DNA from: Desulfuribacillus alkaliarsenatis
GTDB lineage: Bacteria > Bacillota > Bacilli > Desulfuribacillales > Desulfuribacillaceae
Direction: 5' to 3'
NCBI RefSeq assembly: GCF_001730225.1
Contig: NZ_MIJE01000033.1
Coordinates: 1 to 64,000 of the forward strand
Length of the DNA: 64,000 nt
A program made the position numbers and the translations under genes. This document shows positions 42,715 to 52,566 of the stretch, one piece after another (position 1 is the first letter of the stretch; the number at the start of each line of letters is the position of its first letter). The notes below the pieces were generated by a model that saw only the letters and a program-made list of their open reading frames with translations, did not search any database and was not told where the DNA came from.

Positions 42715-42757
42715 TGATATACCTCCATAAATTTCTCGAAATTTGAAATTTCAAAAA

Positions 42758-42790
42758 TAAAAAAACGATAAACATTAAATGTTAATCGCT
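42758..42790 (-). terminator. Terminator downstream of the 55-residue gene
   Basis: On the minus strand the arm 42790-42779 pairs with 42775-42765 (about 10 pairs), followed by a run of Ts. It separates the small membrane gene from the pseudouridine synthase gene. Confidence 0.7.
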
Positions 42791-42830
42791 AAGTTTAGTA
42801 ATATGTATATCTTTTTTGCACATTATAATA

Positions 42831-42998
42831 TTAATAATAATACACAATAATTGCAAGCACTACAAAACTAAAGGCAGTTACTCTTACAAAAAGTAGTTGA
42901 GAATTAGTAGGGCTAACATTTTTAGTAAATACAACCCTTGGAAATACAAATATAAACATATGAAATACTATAAACAATAATAAAAATACTAATACCAT
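42831..42998 (-). CDS. Small membrane protein, 55 residues
   Basis: In the 480-bp gap before pepF. ATG 42998 follows AGGTG by 5 nt. The frame encodes two hydrophobic segments (about residues 2-20 and 38-54), separated by RVVFTKNVSPTNSQ, and ends with YYY. A terminator follows. A real small membrane gene is likely, similar in style to many unassigned Firmicutes proteins; no family was recognised. Confidence 0.6.
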   Translation of the reverse strand: MVLVFLLLFIVFHMFIFVFPRVVFTKNVSPTNSQLLFVRVTAFSFVVLAIIVYYY

Positions 42999-43194
42999 AG
43001 TTGCACCTACTTATGCTCATTTATTTTGCTAATACTATAATAAAGTTTTCTAGCCTGTATATCAACATTCTTTTTAGTAGATTTTTATAGTAGCATCTAA
43101 CTATTTTTCATAAAATTTTGTTAGTTAATGTTATAATAACGATATTAGAGGAATGATTTTCAAATAATTTAGCCATATTCTAGGAGGAATATAC

Positions 43195-44994
43195 ATGTCA
43201 GAATCAGATCGCATTCAAGCACGAGAAACTATAGATGAACAATACAAATGGGATATTTCTAGTTTTTACAAAAGTGAGGAAGAATGGAGAAAAGAATTTG
43301 AAAAAGTACAGCTACTACTAAAAGAAGTTGAACAATATCGTGGAAAGCTTAATCAATCTAGTACTTTATTTAAAGAATTCATTATTCTTCGTGAAAAAAT
43401 TATAATCGGTATGGGACGACTATACACATATTCTAAAATGCGTTGGGACGAAAATACAAAAATAAATAAAATTAAGAGCATGTTTGATCAGGCTCAAAAT
43501 TTAAGTACGGAAGTAGAGCGAGTATTATCTTTCTTAGAACCAGAGCTTTTAAAGGACCTGGATACTTTTTTAAGATTTATCACAACTGATGAAAAATTAT
43601 CTGAGTATAAACGATATTTCGCTCAATTAAAAGAGCAACAGCAGCACATTTTATCAGACAAAGAAGAAAAAATCATTTCTGAGGCTGGAGCTATGGCCCA
43701 AGGGCCTGAAAATATTTTTAGTGTATTATCAGATAGTGATCTTACTTTTCCTATTATCAAGGATGACAATGGAGAAGAAAAACGCCTTTCTCACGGAAGA
43801 TTTATTAGATTTATGGAGAGTTATAATCGTGATGTCCGTAAGCAAGCATTCGAGGCAATGTATAATACATATAGAAAATATATAAATACATATTCCTCTA
43901 TCTTAAATGCTCATCTTAAAACGGATGTGTTTAATACTCGCGTACGAAACTACAGCAGTAGTTTAGAAGCTGCTCTAAAGCCTAATGAAATTCCTGTCGA
44001 AGTCTATACAAACTTAATAGATACAGTGAATAAATCGCTTCCACTATTGCAACGCTATCTTAAGCTAAGAAAAAAGCAGTTAAAATTAGATAGCTTAGAA
44101 ATGTATGATTTATATGTGCCTATAATACCTGATATTGATTTTAATGTTACATATGAAGAGGCCTGCGATATTATTCTTAAATCATTAGAACCATTAGGAA
44201 CTGAATATACCGATGTTGTCCGAGAGTGCTTTGAACAAAGATGGGTAGATGTATTCGAAAATGATGGGAAAAGAAGTGGAGCTTATTCGTGGGGTAGTTA
44301 CAATACATATCCATATATCTTGATGAACTATCAGAATAACTTGAATTCTTTGTTCACTTTAACCCACGAAATTGGTCATTCTGTTCATAGTTATTTTTCA
44401 AAAAAGCGTCAACCATTTGCGACATCTGATTATGTTATATTTGTTGCAGAAGTTGCTTCAACAGTTAATGAAACATTGTTATTTAATTACTTATTTAATA
44501 ATTATGATGATAATAAATTCAAAGCGTATTTAGTAAATTATCACCTTGAGGGATATAGAACAACAGTTTTCCGTCAGACATTATTTGCTGAGTTTGAAAA
44601 GGTTATACATGAAATGATTGAACGTGGCGATGCTTTAACAAGTGATGATTTTTCTGATATCTACTATAAACTTAACGAGAAGTATTATGCTCCTACCGTT
44701 AATATAAATAAAGATATTGAATTAGAATGGGCTAGAATACCACACTTTTATTACAATTATTATGTATATCAGTATGCTACAGGATTTTCCGCTGCACAAG
44801 CGCTATCGAAAAACATATTAAATAATAATCAAGAGTCTGTAAGCAAATATATAGATTTCTTAGCATCCGGTAGCGCTGATAAGCCAATTGAGCTTTTAAA
44901 GCTTGCTGGAATTGATATGACATCACCACAGGCCGTGTTGACTGCCTTTGAAAGCTTTAATGAGTATATTTCTGCTCTAGAAGAGCTACTATAA
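43195..44994 (+). CDS. Oligoendopeptidase F
   Basis: 599 residues, AGGAGG upstream of ATG 43195. M3-family zinc peptidase: N-terminal helical PepF domain, then the catalytic LTHEIGHSVHSYF (zinc histidines) with the third ligand in FVAEVASTVNETL, and HFYYNYYVYQYATG near the end. It cuts 7- to 17-residue peptides in the cytoplasm. Single gene, the only plus-strand gene between 35 and 64 kb. Confidence 0.95.
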   Translation: MSESDRIQARETIDEQYKWDISSFYKSEEEWRKEFEKVQLLLKEVEQYRGKLNQSSTLFKEFIILREKIIIGMGRLYTYSKMRWDENTKINKIKSMFDQAQNLSTEVERVLSFLEPELLKDLDTFLRFITTDEKLSEYKRYFAQLKEQQQHILSDKEEKIISEAGAMAQGPENIFSVLSDSDLTFPIIKDDNGEEKRLSHGRFIRFMESYNRDVRKQAFEAMYNTYRKYINTYSSILNAHLKTDVFNTRVRNYSSSLEAALKPNEIPVEVYTNLIDTVNKSLPLLQRYLKLRKKQLKLDSLEMYDLYVPIIPDIDFNVTYEEACDIILKSLEPLGTEYTDVVRECFEQRWVDVFENDGKRSGAYSWGSYNTYPYILMNYQNNLNSLFTLTHEIGHSVHSYFSKKRQPFATSDYVIFVAEVASTVNETLLFNYLFNNYDDNKFKAYLVNYHLEGYRTTVFRQTLFAEFEKVIHEMIERGDALTSDDFSDIYYKLNEKYYAPTVNINKDIELEWARIPHFYYNYYVYQYATGFSAAQALSKNILNNNQESVSKYIDFLASGSADKPIELLKLAGIDMTSPQAVLTAFESFNEYISALEELL

Positions 44995-45041
44995 GAGCAA
45001 ACTACTTAAGAAAAACGTATACTCTAGTCGTTATTTAGAAT

Positions 45042-45072
45042 AAAAAAGCAGGCTCTTATGAGTCTGCTTTTA
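45042..45072. terminator. Bidirectional terminator between pepF and pyrB
   Basis: AAAAGCAGGCTC (45044-45055) pairs with GAGTCTGCTTTT (45060-45071) with one mismatch. The right arm overlaps the last codons and stop of pyrB, so coding sequence and terminator share bases. Confidence 0.8.
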
Positions 45073-45982
45073 AGCATTTCTTTAACAATGCCATTCTGAC
45101 AAATAGTCCATTTCTCGCTTGTCTAAAGTATGCTGCCCGCTTATCGTTATCTATTTCTGGTTTGATTTCACCAGCTCTAGGCAGCGGATGCATAATGATA
45201 CTATGTTCCTGCAATTGTTCTAATAATTGATTATCAATTATAAACCTACCCGATGCCATTTGGTACTCTTCCAATGAACTAAAGCGTTCCTTTTGAATAC
45301 GAGTTTGATAAATTACATCGACTTTTTTAGCTACAGCTTGAAAATCATCAGATTCTTCATAGCTAACATTATTCTCTTCTAAGTAATTTTTTACATATGT
45401 AGGTATTTGTACGTTTTCTGGTGCAGTAAAATAAATCTTAATATTTCTATAATTTGCTAAAAGATATGCTAGTGAATGAACTGTTCGACCATATGTTAAA
45501 TCTCCAACCATAGCAATTGAAATGTCATCAACTGTACCTAGTTCTTTTTGAATTGTAAATAAGTCCAAAAGAGCCTGTGTTGGATGTTCTCCAGCACCGT
45601 CACCAGCGTTGAGAATTGGAACAGTAGCAGATTCCGCTGCACGGTTTGCTGCACCTATGTCTGTGTGTCTGATTACAATAACATCGCAATAATTAGATAC
45701 TACTTGGATTGTATCTTCTAATGTTTCGCCTTTAATTGCCGAAGAAAATTGGTTTGCATTTTCAGTGCCTATTACTTTACCTCCGAGACGAGACATTGCA
45801 GCTTCAAACGATAACCTTGTCCTAGTACTCGGCTCAAAAAATAGTGTTGTCATGATTTTGTTATTAAAAATATCTGATCCACCTGATTTTTCAACTTCTT
45901 CCATCTCTTTTGACAATTGCATAATTTCATCTAGTGACTCTCTGTTAAATTGCTTCGCACCTAGTACATGATATAATGTCAA
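45056..45982 (-). CDS. Aspartate carbamoyltransferase catalytic subunit
   Basis: 308 residues; TTG 45982 is chosen because GGAGG lies 8 nt before it and the family begins there (TLYHVLGAKQFNRESL); the longer frame to 45997 overlaps this site. Carbamoyl phosphate site FFEPSTRTRLSFE, GDGAGEHPTQALLD and MHPLPRAGEI. It starts pyrimidine synthesis. The gene is alone rather than in a pyr operon; no PyrR-type attenuator was seen next to it. Confidence 0.94.
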   Translation of the reverse strand: MTLYHVLGAKQFNRESLDEIMQLSKEMEEVEKSGGSDIFNNKIMTTLFFEPSTRTRLSFEAAMSRLGGKVIGTENANQFSSAIKGETLEDTIQVVSNYCDVIVIRHTDIGAANRAAESATVPILNAGDGAGEHPTQALLDLFTIQKELGTVDDISIAMVGDLTYGRTVHSLAYLLANYRNIKIYFTAPENVQIPTYVKNYLEENNVSYEESDDFQAVAKKVDVIYQTRIQKERFSSLEEYQMASGRFIIDNQLLEQLQEHSIIMHPLPRAGEIKPEIDNDKRAAYFRQARNGLFVRMALLKKCLKADS

Positions 45983-46047
45983 CCCGTTCCCCTCCAATAT
46001 TTGATATAGTTTGCTAACTTAATTATAAACTAAAAATATTATAACCT

Positions 46048-46079
46048 AAAAATGCAGCCCCTAAGAGCACTGCATTTTT
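46048..46079. terminator. Terminator after hfq
   Basis: AAAAATGCAG (46048-46057) pairs with CTGCATTTTT (46070-46079). Confidence 0.8.
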
Positions 46080-46090
46080 CTTTTTAATTA

Positions 46091-46327
46091 TTATTCATTT
46101 GTATCTTGTTGTAAATTCACATTACGGGAAGGAATAAAAGTCGATATAGCATGCTTATATACTAATTGCTGTTTTCCTTCAGCTTCGATTACAACTGTGA
46201 AATTATCAAATCCTTTTATTAAACCACGAATTTGAAATCCGTTAACTAAATATATAGTCACTGGGATGTTATCTTTTCGTAATTGGTTCAAAAAAACATC
46301 TTGGATAATTATTTGCTTGTTTGTCAT
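46091..46327 (-). CDS. RNA chaperone Hfq
   Basis: 78 residues. Sm fold with Sm1 [20 protein letters not shown] and Sm2 [11 protein letters not shown] (the Gram-positive KHA form). It forms a hexameric ring that binds sRNA and mRNA. Lies directly after miaA, as in many bacteria. AGGGATATTC precedes the ATG. Confidence 0.97.
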   Translation of the reverse strand: MTNKQIIIQDVFLNQLRKDNIPVTIYLVNGFQIRGLIKGFDNFTVVIEAEGKQQLVYKHAISTFIPSRNVNLQQDTNE

Positions 46328-46380
46328 TGAATATCCCTCCGCATTTCTTTTTTTCTACACTTATATAGTATATTCTCTAA

Positions 46381-47319
46381 TTAGTTAAACTTTCCTGCTA
46401 TTAAATTATCAATTTTTTGTAAAAGTGTAGACCAGTTATTATTACCTACATCATACCAACAGATTCTAGGGTCGCGCTTAAACCAAGTAAGCTGTCTCTT
46501 GGCAAATCTTCTTGTATTTCTTTTAAGTATTTCAATGCATTCATCTAAACTCATTTCATTCCTAATAAACGGAAATAATTCTTTGTATCCTATTGCTTGC
46601 ATTGCAGTACTATCCTTCGGCAAATGCAAATTACTTAAGTATTTAACCTCTTCTATCAGCCCCTTATCAACCATAGAGTCAACTCGTAAGTTAATTCTTT
46701 CATATAAATCTTTTCGATTCATTTCTAACCCAATATAGATAAGATTATACGGAGACTCTCCTTTTTTTGACAATTCTGATATTTTTTTATTTGTTAAATG
46801 ATAAACTTCTAATGCCCTAATTATTCTTTTTACGTCATTACTATGTATTTTTGCTGCTGCATTAGAATCGATTTGTACCAGTTCTTTATATAACAGCTCA
46901 CTACCATATTGCTCTACAAATAATTGCTTCTCTTCTCTAAATTTCTCAGAGCCCTCAATATCTATAAAATTGTAGTCATCTATGAGCGATTGAATGTATA
47001 AACCAGTTCCCCCTACTATAATTGGCAGCTTATTTCTACTATTTATATCTTTGATGATCGGAGCTGCGTAGCTTTTAAATTTAGCAGCGGAAAAATCTTC
47101 GTCAGGTTCTAATATATCTAGCATATGGTGTGGGATACCGTCCATCTCATTCACTGTAACCTTTGCTGTGCCAATATCTAGATTTTTGTACACCTGCATA
47201 GAGTCACCTGATATAATTTCTCCATTGTGCCTTTTTGCAATATCTATTCCTAACTGACTCTTGCCAACTGCTGTGGGCCCTATTATTACAATTAAATTAT
47301 CAAGTTTTTCCATCAGCAA
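46381..47319 (-). CDS. tRNA dimethylallyltransferase MiaA
   Basis: 312 residues. P-loop IGPTAVGKSQLG, catalytic GDSMQVYKNLDIGTAK, and GGTGLYIQSL; the C-terminal tRNA-binding region contains TRRFAKRQLTWFKRD. It adds a dimethylallyl group to A37 of tRNAs reading UNN codons; MiaB (59345) then methylthiolates it. Overlaps the gene before it by 7 bp. Confidence 0.96.
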   Translation of the reverse strand: MLMEKLDNLIVIIGPTAVGKSQLGIDIAKRHNGEIISGDSMQVYKNLDIGTAKVTVNEMDGIPHHMLDILEPDEDFSAAKFKSYAAPIIKDINSRNKLPIIVGGTGLYIQSLIDDYNFIDIEGSEKFREEKQLFVEQYGSELLYKELVQIDSNAAAKIHSNDVKRIIRALEVYHLTNKKISELSKKGESPYNLIYIGLEMNRKDLYERINLRVDSMVDKGLIEEVKYLSNLHLPKDSTAMQAIGYKELFPFIRNEMSLDECIEILKRNTRRFAKRQLTWFKRDPRICWYDVGNNNWSTLLQKIDNLIAGKFN

Positions 47320-48104
47320 CCCTCCACATCTATAATACCATATGTGAAAGATGAATTGGGCCTTATAATCTGCTTGAACCCTAATCGCTTAAACTCATTA
47401 CTATAAGTCGTTTCTTTTAAGACAACTTTTTTCCTTGCTACTCGTACGGCTTGTTCGATTGTCTCGATTGGTATTGCATCATTGCAGCAACGGGTTTTAA
47501 TCATTTGCATATTCGGTGATAGACTAATACCATCTCTAAACATAGGGTCGAAATACACAATATCAAATGATTTATCAGGAGCTTGTTGTAAATACTCATT
47601 ATAATTCATATGTATAACCTTAATTTTAGTCATTGCTTGTTTGATTTGTGAATCTATATCTTCATCATAAACCGTTAAACCTCTTTTTATAAAGAGTGCT
47701 AGAAGTCTCTCTGCTTCTAAGCCGATGACCTGCCCTTCTTTAGCAACATACTGGGCAACTATAGCATCACTTGCTAGACCAAGGGTGCAATCAAGTATAA
47801 TGCTATCATCTTTAATATCTAGCAAGTCAATCATGGAATCATTATTGCCAGATATTAGTCGCTTTATACGAATAAGAGCCATTCCTGGATGATATTTTAT
47901 CGCTCCATGTTGATTATGCCATATAATGTTCTTTTGATGGTCAAGCACTAAAACATTATCTACATTGTACCTGGAATTAAATGATTGTACTGAGTGTTTT
48001 TTTCTTTTTACATACGGTATATTCCATTCCGTTGCGATTTCTCTTGCTACAGGCTCTAAATCAATCTGCTGTCTAGAGGCTGTAGTAATTATTACATCAT
48101 CCAT
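47313..48104 (-). CDS. RsmJ-like class I SAM-dependent methyltransferase
   Basis: 263 residues between mutL and miaA, with ends touching both. N-terminal region (about 1-90) with VKRKKHSVQSFNSRYNVDNVLVL and then a SAM-binding domain: ILDCTLGLASDAIVA, the acid VIGLEAE, and FDIVYFDPMF, the N-PP-like motif. Similar to PF04445 proteins (RsmJ, 16S rRNA m2G1516) and the Bacillus proteins in the same position. rRNA guanine is the likely substrate, but this is by homology. Confidence 0.8.
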   Translation of the reverse strand: MDDVIITTASRQQIDLEPVAREIATEWNIPYVKRKKHSVQSFNSRYNVDNVLVLDHQKNIIWHNQHGAIKYHPGMALIRIKRLISGNNDSMIDLLDIKDDSIILDCTLGLASDAIVAQYVAKEGQVIGLEAERLLALFIKRGLTVYDEDIDSQIKQAMTKIKVIHMNYNEYLQQAPDKSFDIVYFDPMFRDGISLSPNMQMIKTRCCNDAIPIETIEQAVRVARKKVVLKETTYSNEFKRLGFKQIIRPNSSFTYGIIDVEGC

Positions 48105-49898
48105 TTAATTCTTCCTCTTAAATAGTTTTTCTATTTCATAGGTACTATAATGTACCGATATCGGTCGACCATGTGGACAAGTGTAAGGTGAACTAGTTTT
48201 TCTTAAATCTATAATTAACCTTTCCATTTCTGTTACAGATAAACGTTGATTTGCCTTTATCGATGATTTGCAGGCAAATAAAATACAAGACTCCTCCAGT
48301 ATTTCAATAATGTTAATTTTGTTAGTATGAGCCAGCGCTTTGTCTATTACAAAAGTTACATACTCGTAAACTTTATTGTTGGGAATCCAGTCTGGATAGG
48401 CTCTTATTATAAGTGTTTTTTCACCAAATTGGTCAAAATCTAACGCAAACTGCTCTAATATTTCTTTATGTTCTTTAATAAGTTCTATTTCTGTCTTCGA
48501 ATAATGTAATTGAATAGGAACAAGAAGTTCAACCTTACGAATTGTTTGATTTTTTACGGCATTAAGTGCCTTTTCATAATTTATTCTCTCATGGGCAGCG
48601 TGTTGATCAATTAACAACATACCTTTATCGTCTTCAGCAATGATATATGTACCATGAACTTGTCCGATAATTCTAAAGTCATGTTCATTGTTATCAAACT
48701 CTATCACTGATTGCTTGCTTGTATTAGTGTGACTATTGCTTAAATTAGTGTAACTATCCTCCTTAAATGGTTCATGAACAGCTAACACTTTTTTTGTATC
48801 ACGTTCTGAGTAATTATTATAGATGTTGTCGACCTTTGAAATGTTGTTAACTTTAGGTGTATTATTTACTGTTTCTTTAGCACTTATTTCAGGAACTAGA
48901 TTAATCCTTAATAGTTCTCTATTTATCGACTCCTGCAGCAATAGATTAAGCTCTTGTTCTTTACTAAACCTAACTTCTAATTTGGCTGGGTGCACATTCA
49001 CATCAACTAAGGAATAGTCCATAGTAATATGTAGGCACGTTATTGGGTATTTATTAATCGGAGTCAAAGTATGATAAGCTTTGACAATTGCTTCTGATAA
49101 TTTAGGGTTTCTGATAAATCTACCGTTAACGAAAAAACTAATATGTTGTCTATTTGAACGGGTAAATTCAGGTTTAGCAATATAGCCTTCAATTTTAAAA
49201 TCTAGATTTTCTAGGGCAATCGGAATCCAGTAATCTCTTGTATTACTTCCATATATATTAATTAAAACATCATGCAAGGAATTATTACCTTGCGTCATAA
49301 ATATTTGTTTATTATTATGACTGTAATTAAAACTAATATTCGGGTACGCCATAGACATTTTCATTAAATAATCATTAATATGATTGGCTTCTGTAGAAAT
49401 AGTCTTAAGATATTTTAAACGTGCTGGCGTATTATAAAATAGCTCCTCAACGACAATTTGAGTACCTATAGGGCACCCAATTGGCTCTATGGTACCTTTT
49501 TTCCCGCCTTCTATCCTCAAGTAATTTCCTAATGAAGCTGCGTGTTGTCGTGTCTTAATCTCTAGCTTACTAATAGCAGAGATACTAGGCAATGCTTCAC
49601 CCCTGAAGCCTAATGTTTTTATTTTAAATAAGCTTTTTTCATTAAGTACTTTACTTGTTGCATGTCTCTCAAATGCGAGGAGGGTATCTTCTTTACTCAT
49701 ACCTGTGCCATTATCAGTTACCTTTATTTTATCGAGACCACCCTGCTGGATTTCTACCACTATTCTAGTAGAATTAGCATCTATTGCATTTTCAACTAAT
49801 TCTTTTATAACAGATACAGGCCTTTCTACAACCTCGCCAGCTGCAATTTGATTCGCTATGTGTTCATCGAGTATTCTAATAGTTTGCAAATTGACCAA
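48105..49898 (-). CDS. DNA mismatch repair protein MutL
   Basis: 597 residues. GHKL ATPase with ELVENAIDAN, DNGTGM, HATSK and GFRGEAL; C-terminal endonuclease domain with DQHAAHERINYE (the metal motif DQHAxxE), ACKSSIKANQ and CPHGRPISV. This is the nicking type, as in bacteria without MutH. 7 bp gap behind mutS. Confidence 0.97.
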   Translation of the reverse strand: MVNLQTIRILDEHIANQIAAGEVVERPVSVIKELVENAIDANSTRIVVEIQQGGLDKIKVTDNGTGMSKEDTLLAFERHATSKVLNEKSLFKIKTLGFRGEALPSISAISKLEIKTRQHAASLGNYLRIEGGKKGTIEPIGCPIGTQIVVEELFYNTPARLKYLKTISTEANHINDYLMKMSMAYPNISFNYSHNNKQIFMTQGNNSLHDVLINIYGSNTRDYWIPIALENLDFKIEGYIAKPEFTRSNRQHISFFVNGRFIRNPKLSEAIVKAYHTLTPINKYPITCLHITMDYSLVDVNVHPAKLEVRFSKEQELNLLLQESINRELLRINLVPEISAKETVNNTPKVNNISKVDNIYNNYSERDTKKVLAVHEPFKEDSYTNLSNSHTNTSKQSVIEFDNNEHDFRIIGQVHGTYIIAEDDKGMLLIDQHAAHERINYEKALNAVKNQTIRKVELLVPIQLHYSKTEIELIKEHKEILEQFALDFDQFGEKTLIIRAYPDWIPNNKVYEYVTFVIDKALAHTNKINIIEILEESCILFACKSSIKANQRLSVTEMERLIIDLRKTSSPYTCPHGRPISVHYSTYEIEKLFKRKN

Positions 49899-49904
49899 CT
49901 CCGA

Positions 49905-52502
49905 CTAAGAATTAATGATTTCATTTTGTAATTTAGCTAAATAATTTAAAGCCTCTAATGGTGTCATATTATTAATCTTTTTGGTTTCTAACTCTTTAAG
50001 TAATTCAATTTTTTTATCTGATATTATTTTATCTTGTGCTACTGGTTTCGTCTCAATAAATGATAATTGTAACGATTCACCTTGTTTTGATTGTTTTTCA
50101 TACATATTTAATAGGTGTTTAGCTCTTGTAATTACATTTTGGGGCATGCCTGCGATATGCGCTACATATACTCCATAGCTTTTATCAGCTTTACCACGTT
50201 TTATTTGACGCAGAAAAATAACTTTACCATCTTTCTCTATACATTGAGCATGATAATTAACTAATCTAGCAAACTCTTGCTCTAGGTCTGTTAGTTCATG
50301 ATAATGGGTAGAAAACAATGTTTTTGCCTGTACTTGCTCATGTATATATTCAATAATAGCATGGGCTAGTGCCATTCCATCATAGGTAGAAGTTCCCCTA
50401 CCTATTTCATCTAAAATAATTAAGCTATTATTAGTAGCTTCTAATAAAGCTTCCTTTGCCTCAATCATTTCTACCATAAACGTACTTTGGCCACTAGCAA
50501 GGTCGTCACTAGCACCTATTCTGGTAAAGATTCTATCTATTAAACATAGCTCAGCTTTTTCTGCTGGAACAAAAGATCCAATTTGCGCCATTATAATTAT
50601 AAGTGCAGTTTGCCTCATATAAGTAGATTTTCCTGCCATATTAGGTCCAGTTATTAACTGAATTTGCTGTCCCTTGTTATTTAGTGAGACATCATTTGGC
50701 ACGTAGTTCTCAGACGCAAGAACTTTTTCCACAACAGGATGGCGACCTTGGCTTATAGAAATTATTCCTTCATCATTAAACACTGGACGAGTATAATAAT
50801 TTAATTTAGCTACTATAGCCAAAGATAAAAGCGCATCTATAATAGCTATGGATTTACCTATCGATTTTAAAGCAGGTAAAAAACCTAATGTGTAATCTCT
50901 AATTTCGATAAAAAGCTGATATTCTAGTTCAATCAAGCTAGCTTCAGCTTTAATAATTAGTTCCTCACGCTCTTTAAGCTCTTCTGTTATATACCTTTCA
51001 GCATTTGTTAATGTCTGTTTTCTTTGGTAATAGTCTGGTACCTGAGATAGATTTGCTTTAGTTACTTCTATATAGTATCCAAAAACCTTATTAAAACCAA
51101 TTTTCAAAGACTTTATTTTGCTTTTTTCACGTTCTTGTCTTTCATAATTTGTTAACCATTCCCTACCGTTGTTACTAACATCTCGATATTTATCAAGTGT
51201 TTCATTGAATTGCTCCTTAATCATTTGCCCTTCTTTAATCGTCATTGGAGGATTTTCAATTAAAGCAGATTCAAGATATGCAGTTAGATGAGTCATATCA
51301 TTTAATTGTTCTGTTAAGTCTTTAATTAAAGGAGAATTTAATTGACTTAGTGTTTGTTTGATGAATGGAACCTCAAGCAATGATTTTTTCAATGCTATTA
51401 AATCCTTTGCATTAGCTGACCCATAAGATAGCCTACTAATTAGTCTTTCGATATCATAGATATTCTTTAGTGTCTTTTTAAGATCTTCAATAATACAAAT
51501 ATCGCGACTAAGCTCTTCAACTGCATCAAGACGCTTCTCTATATCTGTTCTATTTAATAATGGATTTTCGACCCATGCCCGCAGTTGCCTTGCACCCATA
51601 GATGTAATAGTATGATCTAGAATCCACAGTAATGAACCAGTTTTTTCTTTGGTTCTAATTGTTTCTGTGATTTCTAGATTTCTGCGAGCATTAGAATCTA
51701 ACGACATGTTTTGTGATTTATTTATCTTCTGTAAGTTAGATAGGTGGTGTATAGCCCTTCTTTGGGTGGTATGTATATATTCTAATAACCATCCTACTGC
51801 TTGTTTTTCTAAATTATTAATATCACTTGGATAGTAAGTACTTGGATTTGAAAAATGTTTATTGAATGACTCAAGTGAATCTATGTTTTTATTAATATAA
51901 GTTGCATTCGAGTCGGAGACAAAAACACCAGCATCTTTAAAAAGTTGATATAATTTATTATTAGAATCTGTTATAAAAACTTCTTTGGGATTATATGAGA
52001 TTACCTCGTTAAATAAACGTTTTACTGAAGATTGGTAATCTATAGTACATACATAGAAGTCACCAGTTGTTATATCAACGATAGATAATGCTGCATCACA
52101 GTCATTATTTACGATACTGACAATATAGTTATTTCTTTTTTCATCTAAAGTCTTTTCCTCTAAATTAAGACCTGGTGTTACAATCTTTACCACATCTCTT
52201 TTTACAATACCTTTAACATCTGCGGGGTTTTCAACTTGCTCGCAAATTGCTACTTTATGTCCTTTTTCAATTAGTTTAGGTAGGTAGTTGTTCATAGCAT
52301 GAATAGGTATCCCGCACATTGGAATTCTATCAGCCTGTCCAGCTTCTCTACCAGTTAGAGCTATACCTAAAACCCTTGATGCTACATGTGCATCCTCAAA
52401 AAACATTTCATAAAAGTCACCTAATTGAAAAAACAATATACAATCCCCATATTGTTTCTTTATCTGTAAATATTGCTCAATCATCGGTGTATATTTCCCC
52501 AC
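49905..52502 (-). CDS. DNA mismatch recognition protein MutS
   Basis: 865 residues. Mismatch-reading GDFYEMFFEDA (F-x-E) near residue 30, connector, lever and clamp domains, then the ABC-type ATPase with TGPNMAGKSTYMRQ, STFMVEM, DEIGRGTSTYDG and FSTHYHEL. Together with MutL it starts repair. The order mutS-mutL is conserved; the amidoligase gene (52567) lies upstream on the same strand. Confidence 0.97.
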   Translation of the reverse strand: MGKYTPMIEQYLQIKKQYGDCILFFQLGDFYEMFFEDAHVASRVLGIALTGREAGQADRIPMCGIPIHAMNNYLPKLIEKGHKVAICEQVENPADVKGIVKRDVVKIVTPGLNLEEKTLDEKRNNYIVSIVNNDCDAALSIVDITTGDFYVCTIDYQSSVKRLFNEVISYNPKEVFITDSNNKLYQLFKDAGVFVSDSNATYINKNIDSLESFNKHFSNPSTYYPSDINNLEKQAVGWLLEYIHTTQRRAIHHLSNLQKINKSQNMSLDSNARRNLEITETIRTKEKTGSLLWILDHTITSMGARQLRAWVENPLLNRTDIEKRLDAVEELSRDICIIEDLKKTLKNIYDIERLISRLSYGSANAKDLIALKKSLLEVPFIKQTLSQLNSPLIKDLTEQLNDMTHLTAYLESALIENPPMTIKEGQMIKEQFNETLDKYRDVSNNGREWLTNYERQEREKSKIKSLKIGFNKVFGYYIEVTKANLSQVPDYYQRKQTLTNAERYITEELKEREELIIKAEASLIELEYQLFIEIRDYTLGFLPALKSIGKSIAIIDALLSLAIVAKLNYYTRPVFNDEGIISISQGRHPVVEKVLASENYVPNDVSLNNKGQQIQLITGPNMAGKSTYMRQTALIIIMAQIGSFVPAEKAELCLIDRIFTRIGASDDLASGQSTFMVEMIEAKEALLEATNNSLIILDEIGRGTSTYDGMALAHAIIEYIHEQVQAKTLFSTHYHELTDLEQEFARLVNYHAQCIEKDGKVIFLRQIKRGKADKSYGVYVAHIAGMPQNVITRAKHLLNMYEKQSKQGESLQLSFIETKPVAQDKIISDKKIELLKELETKKINNMTPLEALNYLAKLQNEIINS

Positions 52503-52566
52503 GTTTTATAAACCTCCACACTTAAAATTAAGATATATTATAACACAGATAAAGAAGCAAAGGCAG

